NCBI GenBank assembly: GCA_031267645.1
Contig: JAIRYW010000043.1
Coordinates: forward strand, 1-64,000
DNA from: Propionibacteriaceae bacterium
GTDB lineage: Bacteria; Actinomycetota; Actinomycetes; Propionibacteriales; Propionibacteriaceae
Direction of reading: 5' to 3'
Length of the DNA: 64,000 nt
The notes beneath the pieces are model-generated. The model ran no database searches. It saw only the letters and a list, made by a program, of their open reading frames with translations, and had not been told where the DNA came from. Each line of letters begins with the position of its first letter. The first letter of the stretch is position 1. Shown in pieces: positions 60,162 through 64,000 of this stretch. Made by a program: the position numbers and the translations under genes.

Positions 60162-61264
60162 AGTTGACTGGTTTCGAGCTACGACGGGTCGCCATGCCCT
60201 TGGTGGCCCCCTTCCGCACCTCCTTCGGCACCCAGGTCGAGCGCGACATCTTGTTGCTGCGGGCCCTGACCGACCAGGCCGAGGGCTGGGGCGAGTGCGT
60301 CACCTTGCCCGACCCGGTCTATTCCTCCGAGTACGTCGACGGCGCGGTCGACGTGTTGCGCCGCCATCTCATCCCGGCCCTGGCCCGGGCCGCGGTCGAC
60401 GGCGCCGTGGCGGTGGGGAGCGCGCTGGAACCGTATCGGGGCCACCGGATGGCCAAGGCCGCCCTCGAGATGGCCGTGTTGGACGCCGAACTGCGTTCGA
60501 TCGGCCGTTCCTGGGCCCGGGAGCTGGGGGCGGTCCATGATCGCGTGCCCTGCGGCGTCTCGGTCGGCATCCAAGACTCCATCGACCAATTGTTGGCCGT
60601 GGTGGGCGGTTACGTCGAGGCCGGCTACGTCCGGATCAAGCTCAAGATCGAGCCCGGTTGGGACATCGAGCCGGTTCGGGCGGTGCGACGTCAGTTCGGC
60701 GACGACTTGCCGTTGCAGGTCGACGCCAACGCCGCCTACAGTCTGTCCGACGCCCGCCACCTGGCCCAGCTGGACCAGTTCGGATTGTGGCTGATCGAGC
60801 AGCCGCTGGCGGAGGACGATCTGCTGGGCCATGCCGATCTGGCCCGGATCGTGCGCACGCCGATCTGTTTGGACGAGTCGATCGTCTCGGCCCAGTCGGC
60901 CGCCGCCGCCATCCGCTTGGGCGCCACCGCCGTCATCAACATCAAGCCAGGCCGGGTCGGCGGCTACTTGGAGGCGCGGCGCATCCACGACCTGGCTCGG
61001 GCCAACGGCGTGCCGGTCTGGTGCGGCGGCATGATCGAGTCCGGTTTGGGCCGGGCCGCCAACGTGGCCTTGGCCGCCCTGCCCGGCTTCACCCTGCCGG
61101 GCGACGTGTCCGCCTCCGACCGTTTCTACCGTCAGGACCTGACCGAGCCCTTCGTCATGGTGGACGGGCATCTGGCGGTGCCCGACCGGCCCGGTCTGGG
61201 CGTGACGCCCGACCCGGTCCTGCTGGCCCGGCTGACCCGCTGGCAGGAGCTGATCGAGTTCTGA
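60158..61264 (+). CDS. N-succinylamino acid racemase / o-succinylbenzoate synthase (enolase superfamily)
   Basis: The 368-residue product has the same length as the Amycolatopsis NSAR/OSBS. Catalytic residues fall at identical numbers: Lys161-x-Lys163, Asp189 (QVDANAAY), Glu214 (LIEQPL), Asp239 (CLDES) and Lys263 (NIKPGRVGG). The ATG overlaps the GNAT stop, with AAGGA upstream. No other menaquinone genes are in the window, and the M20 and GNAT partners point to racemisation of N-succinyl amino acids rather than menaquinone synthesis. Dual function cannot be excluded. Confidence 0.93.
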   Translation: MKLTGFELRRVAMPLVAPFRTSFGTQVERDILLLRALTDQAEGWGECVTLPDPVYSSEYVDGAVDVLRRHLIPALARAAVDGAVAVGSALEPYRGHRMAKAALEMAVLDAELRSIGRSWARELGAVHDRVPCGVSVGIQDSIDQLLAVVGGYVEAGYVRIKLKIEPGWDIEPVRAVRRQFGDDLPLQVDANAAYSLSDARHLAQLDQFGLWLIEQPLAEDDLLGHADLARIVRTPICLDESIVSAQSAAAAIRLGATAVINIKPGRVGGYLEARRIHDLARANGVPVWCGGMIESGLGRAANVALAALPGFTLPGDVSASDRFYRQDLTEPFVMVDGHLAVPDRPGLGVTPDPVLLARLTRWQELIEF

Positions 61265-61323
61265 GCGGTCGGACCGCCGGAGATGGACCGTCCGACTCGG
61301 CCCCGGCGGCCGTCCGCGGACAG

Positions 61324-61329
61324 TAGGCT
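61324..61329 (+). promoter_or_regulatory. Leaderless-type -10 box for the PucR-type regulator
   Basis: TAGGCT ends six bases before GTG 61336, as at 14890 and 28565. This suggests the regulator gene has its own promoter and a leaderless mRNA. Confidence 0.55.
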
Positions 61330-61335
61330 CGACCT

Positions 61336-62979
61336 GTGACCAGCCGACCGCGAGCCAGTTTGGGCCGGATCTTGGACGATCTGGGGGCGACCCTGCTGGA
61401 GGTCGTGGGCGGGGAACTGGACCCGGACCGGGAGATCGGCGGGGTCGTCATCCACGATCCCTTGGACGAGCCGGCCTACCCCGACGGCGCCATCGTCTTG
61501 GGCGTCGGCTTGGCCGGCGGCGAGGACATCGGCCGGTTGGTCGAAGAGCTGGGCCGCCGGGGCGCGGTCGGTTTGATCGTGCGCCATCCGACGGCCGGCG
61601 GGCCGGCTCTGGCCCAGGCCGCCAAGGCCGCCGGGCTGGTCGTCCTGGGTTTGGCCCGGGGCGCGACTTGGACCCAACTGGCTGCTCTGCTGGGGTCACT
61701 GTTGGCTGAGGAGGACGTCGGCGCGGTCGACGACGAGTCGCTCGGCGGCCTGCCCTCGGGCGACCTCTTCGCCGTCGCCAACGCGGTCGCCGCCTTGCTC
61801 GACGCTCCGGTCACGATCGAGGACCGCTCCTCGCGGGTGTTGGCCTTCTCGGCCCGCCAAGACGAGGCCGACGCCTCCCGGGCCGAGACCATCATCGGCC
61901 GTCAGGTGCCGGAACGTTACGCCCGCGTCCTGACCGAGCTGGGCGTCTTCAGAGACCTCTATCGCCACGACCGGCCGGTCGTGGTCGATCCCGAGCCGGT
62001 CGGCTACGACGACATGACGGTGCCGCGGGTGGCTTTCGCGGTGCGCGCCGGCGACGAGGTGCTGGGCTCGATCTGGGCCGCCACCGGTCAGCCGCTGACG
62101 CCGGCCAAGGAAGCCTCTTTGCGTGACGCCGCCAAGCTGGTGGCCCTGCATCTGTTGCGGCTGCGGGCCGGAGCCGACGTCTCCCGGCGGCTGCGGGCCG
62201 ACCTGGTCAGCACCGCTTTGGAGGGTGGTCGGGGGGCTCGTCAGGCCCTCAGCCGGCTGGGTCTGGCCGACCAGCCCCTGGTGGTGGTGGCGGCCGCTCT
62301 GCGCGGGGTCGACTCCAGCGAGGCCTCGGCCTACGCCGAGCAGTTGCGGGCCGGCGAGCGGCAGCGCTTCACGGACGCCTTCGCCGTCCATCTGTCGGCT
62401 ATGAACCCGGGCACGGCGGTGGCTGAGATCGGCGGCCTGGCCTACGCCCTCTTCCCCGTCGTCGGGCCCCCGGCCACAGCCGAGGAACGGGCCGCGCGGG
62501 CCGCCGGCCTCTTCTTGGAGCGGATCGGTTCCCGGGTCCAGGCCGTCGTGGCGGTGGGCCGGGTGGCTGCGGAGGTGAGCGAGCTGGCTCAGTCGCGGAC
62601 GACGGCGGAGCGAGTCCTACGGGTGCTGCGCTGCCGCCCGGAGACCGGTCCGACCGCCCGTATGGCGGACGTCCAGACCGCCTCTTTGTTGCTCGAGTTG
62701 GGCGATCTGATGGCGGCCCGGGGCGACCGGCCGATCGGGCCGGTGGCCAGTCTGATCGCGTACGACGCCCGCTCCGAGACCGACCTGGTGGGAACTTTGA
62801 GGGCCTGGCTGGACAGTTTCGGCGACGTCGCCCAGGCCTCAGCCCGCCTCTTCGTCCATCCCAACACTCTGCGTTACCGGTTGCGTCGGATCGGTCAGAT
62901 CTGCGGTCTCGACTTGAACGACCCCGAGGCTCGGTTCGCCGCCATGCTGCAGCTGCGCATCGACCTCCAGCCCCGTTGA
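61336..62979 (+). CDS. PucR/CdaR-family transcriptional regulator
   Basis: A 547-residue protein from GTG 61336. The N-terminal ~130 residues match the PucR ligand domain (DPDREIGGVVIHDPLDEPAYPDGAIVLGVGLAGGEDIGRLV...LGLARGATWTQLAALL). A GAF-like centre (VANAVAALLDAPVTIEDRSSRVLAFS) and the C-terminal HTH (LRAWLDSFGDVAQASARLFVHPNTLRYRLRRI, ~485-520) follow. Such regulators sense amino acids or purines and activate catabolic genes. Its position 71 bases after the NSAR gene suggests it controls the D-peptide cluster. The 3' end overlaps the convergent DUF349 gene. Confidence 0.92.
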   Translation: MTSRPRASLGRILDDLGATLLEVVGGELDPDREIGGVVIHDPLDEPAYPDGAIVLGVGLAGGEDIGRLVEELGRRGAVGLIVRHPTAGGPALAQAAKAAGLVVLGLARGATWTQLAALLGSLLAEEDVGAVDDESLGGLPSGDLFAVANAVAALLDAPVTIEDRSSRVLAFSARQDEADASRAETIIGRQVPERYARVLTELGVFRDLYRHDRPVVVDPEPVGYDDMTVPRVAFAVRAGDEVLGSIWAATGQPLTPAKEASLRDAAKLVALHLLRLRAGADVSRRLRADLVSTALEGGRGARQALSRLGLADQPLVVVAAALRGVDSSEASAYAEQLRAGERQRFTDAFAVHLSAMNPGTAVAEIGGLAYALFPVVGPPATAEERAARAAGLFLERIGSRVQAVVAVGRVAAEVSELAQSRTTAERVLRVLRCRPETGPTARMADVQTASLLLELGDLMAARGDRPIGPVASLIAYDARSETDLVGTLRAWLDSFGDVAQASARLFVHPNTLRYRLRRIGQICGLDLNDPEARFAAMLQLRIDLQPR

Positions 62980-64000
62980 CGGGGCCGGCTCGGGTCCGGT
63001 CGTCGGTTGTTCTGGCTCCGCCGGGTCCGGCGCCACCGGTTCGGTCGGCTTAGGTTCGGTCGGTTCGGGTTCGGTCGGCTTAGGTTCGGTCGTCGGTCCT
63101 TTCGGCGCCACCGGCTCTGGCTCCGGCGGCTCGAGCGGGCTGGTTCCGGCGGAGGCGGCCGGATTCGGCTCGGGCTCGCTCTGGGACGGGGCCAGGCGGG
63201 CGGGGCCGCCGCTCGGCCGGCGACTCAGCTGGTCTCGGCGCAGGCGTAGGCGCATCAATTCGGCGCTGAGCTGGCTGTGCTGGTCCTGGGCGCCCAGACT
63301 GAGGCTGACGGCGTGGCCGTGGCGGCGGCGGGGCCCCGGATCGGCGGCGGCCAAAGCGGCTTCGACCCGGGCGATCTCGGCCTCCAACTGGGCGATGTCG
63401 TTGATGGGGCGGGCGCGCGGGGGAGAGGCCGGGGCCGGGCCGGCTGGACGGCGTTGAGCCGGTTCCGCCTTCAGCCAGCTGAAGAACTCGTCGCGCACCT
63501 GTTGGAATTTGAGATTGAGTTCGCGACCGCCGAAACCGGCGGCGCGGAAATCCTCGATGATCCGCGTCATGCGGGCGCGGGCCTGCCCCCGGTCGGGCGA
63601 CCCGATCAGGCTGCGAGCCTGGGCGATCAGGTCGCGTTGGGTTTGAACGGTGGTCTGCCGGGCTCGCTCGGTCGACTGGCGGTGCGTCGTCAAGCGTTCG
63701 AAGATCTGGGCTTGGGTGGTTCGGAACCTCTCCCACAGCTCAGTCTCGGCTCGGGGAGAGGCCCGGCCGGCCAGTTTCCACTGCGCCATCAGATCGGCCG
63801 CTTGGCTGGCCGCCTGGCGGGGGTCGTCCAATTGGGCGGCCGCTTCGATCTGTTGGCAGAGCTGTCGTTTCTTCTGCTCGGCCTCGGCGGCGCCGGCCCG
63901 CCGGCGGCTCTGTTCTAAAGCGATACGGCCGAAGAAGACATCGCGGGCGGCCCGGAAGCGTCGCCACAGGACCTCGTCTTGGCTGGCCTCGCCCCGGCCG
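62839..64000 (-). CDS. DUF349-domain protein, partial at the right edge
   Basis: The minus-strand frame is open from the right edge to a stop at 62839. Three-helix DUF349 repeats are visible (LWRRFRAARDVFFGRI, then LDDPRQAASQAADLMAQWKL, LWERFRTTQAQIFERL, LIAQARSLIGSPDRGQARARMTRII, FQQVRDEFFSWLKAEP). They are followed by a coiled segment and a low-complexity EPKPTEPEPTEP tail. The last ~45 codons run antisense to the HTH of the convergent PucR gene, a 141-base overlap. Function of the family is poorly known. The start lies outside the window. Confidence 0.85.
   Translation of the reverse strand, partial: GRGEASQDEVLWRRFRAARDVFFGRIALEQSRRRAGAAEAEQKKRQLCQQIEAAAQLDDPRQAASQAADLMAQWKLAGRASPRAETELWERFRTTQAQIFERLTTHRQSTERARQTTVQTQRDLIAQARSLIGSPDRGQARARMTRIIEDFRAAGFGGRELNLKFQQVRDEFFSWLKAEPAQRRPAGPAPASPPRARPINDIAQLEAEIARVEAALAAADPGPRRRHGHAVSLSLGAQDQHSQLSAELMRLRLRRDQLSRRPSGGPARLAPSQSEPEPNPAASAGTSPLEPPEPEPVAPKGPTTEPKPTEPEPTEPKPTEPVAPDPAEPEQPTTGPEPAPSTGLEVDAQLQHGGEPSLGVVQVETADLTDPTQPVTQSVGMDEEAG

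Noticed and set aside
60158-61264. NSAR gene considered as a dedicated menaquinone MenC
   Set aside because: No men genes are nearby, and the coupled GNAT and M20 genes match the N-succinyl amino acid pathway; dual function remains possible.
63040-63110. Repeated GGTTCGGTCGG units, considered as a CRISPR or satellite repeat
   Set aside because: They encode the EPKPTEPEPTEP low-complexity tail of the DUF349 protein and have no spacer structure.

Overview
The window is high-GC DNA with codon use, tRNA flanks, promoters and gene families typical of Actinomycetota. A Propionibacteriales-like member is my best guess, but no rRNA or marker gene is present to settle it. Three kinds of sequence alternate: a plasmid-like mobile element (1-11950), chromosomal backbone, and a small decayed island behind a tRNA-Leu (29190-31200).

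Region 1 (1-11950) looks like an integrated conjugative or plasmid-like element lying against the 3' end of a tRNA-Lys(CUU). It holds a MobF/TraA relaxase-helicase that runs off the left edge, a divergent three-gene set ending in an HNH-like gene, a parAB partition operon with a tiny coupled leader ORF, a full-length and a truncated ASCH-type gene each followed by the same palindrome, a probable replication protein and a zinc-finger/HTH protein. No integrase is seen; it may lie beyond the left edge.

Region 2 (12186-29041) is backbone. It holds an ABC-2 exporter pair, a peptide-type ABC importer operon followed by a glutathionyl-hydroquinone-reductase-like gene, thiamine pyrophosphokinase plus a HAD phosphatase, a class F sortase with a secreted surface protein, an NADP-type secondary alcohol dehydrogenase, a GroES-like protein, a DUF3618 protein and a one-cysteine Bcp peroxiredoxin. 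The tRNA-Leu(UAG) is followed by frameshifted remnants: a DUF1016/YhcG nuclease-family gene, a TIR/SEFIR-like domain and an HTH gene.

Region 3 (31304-39100) is a cobalamin riboswitch in front of one giant secreted protein of 2507 residues. It has beta-type repeats, an alpha/alpha-barrel-like domain near the C-terminus, an EPT-rich stalk and an LPQSG sorting signal. I read it as a candidate wall-anchored vitamin B12-capture protein.

Region 4 (39298-45636) is housekeeping on the minus strand: thyA-folA-dinB, rph-rdgB, a GT4 glycosyltransferase, and an hsp20 gene preceded by three evenly spaced HAIR-like (HspR) operators.

Region 5 (45960-62979) is the most interesting part. A divergent M19 dipeptidase faces a long co-directional cluster: a beta-lactamase-family serine hydrolase, a peptide ABC importer (one subunit is a permease-ATPase fusion), a prolyl-oligopeptidase/beta-lactamase-fold fusion, then an M20 hydrolase, a GNAT acyltransferase and an N-succinylamino-acid racemase, all with overlapping start/stop codons, and a PucR-type regulator. 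The last trio matches the succinylation-racemisation-desuccinylation route for irreversible D-to-L amino acid conversion. The whole set therefore reads as a system for importing and dismantling D-residue-containing peptides. The window ends in a partial DUF349 gene.
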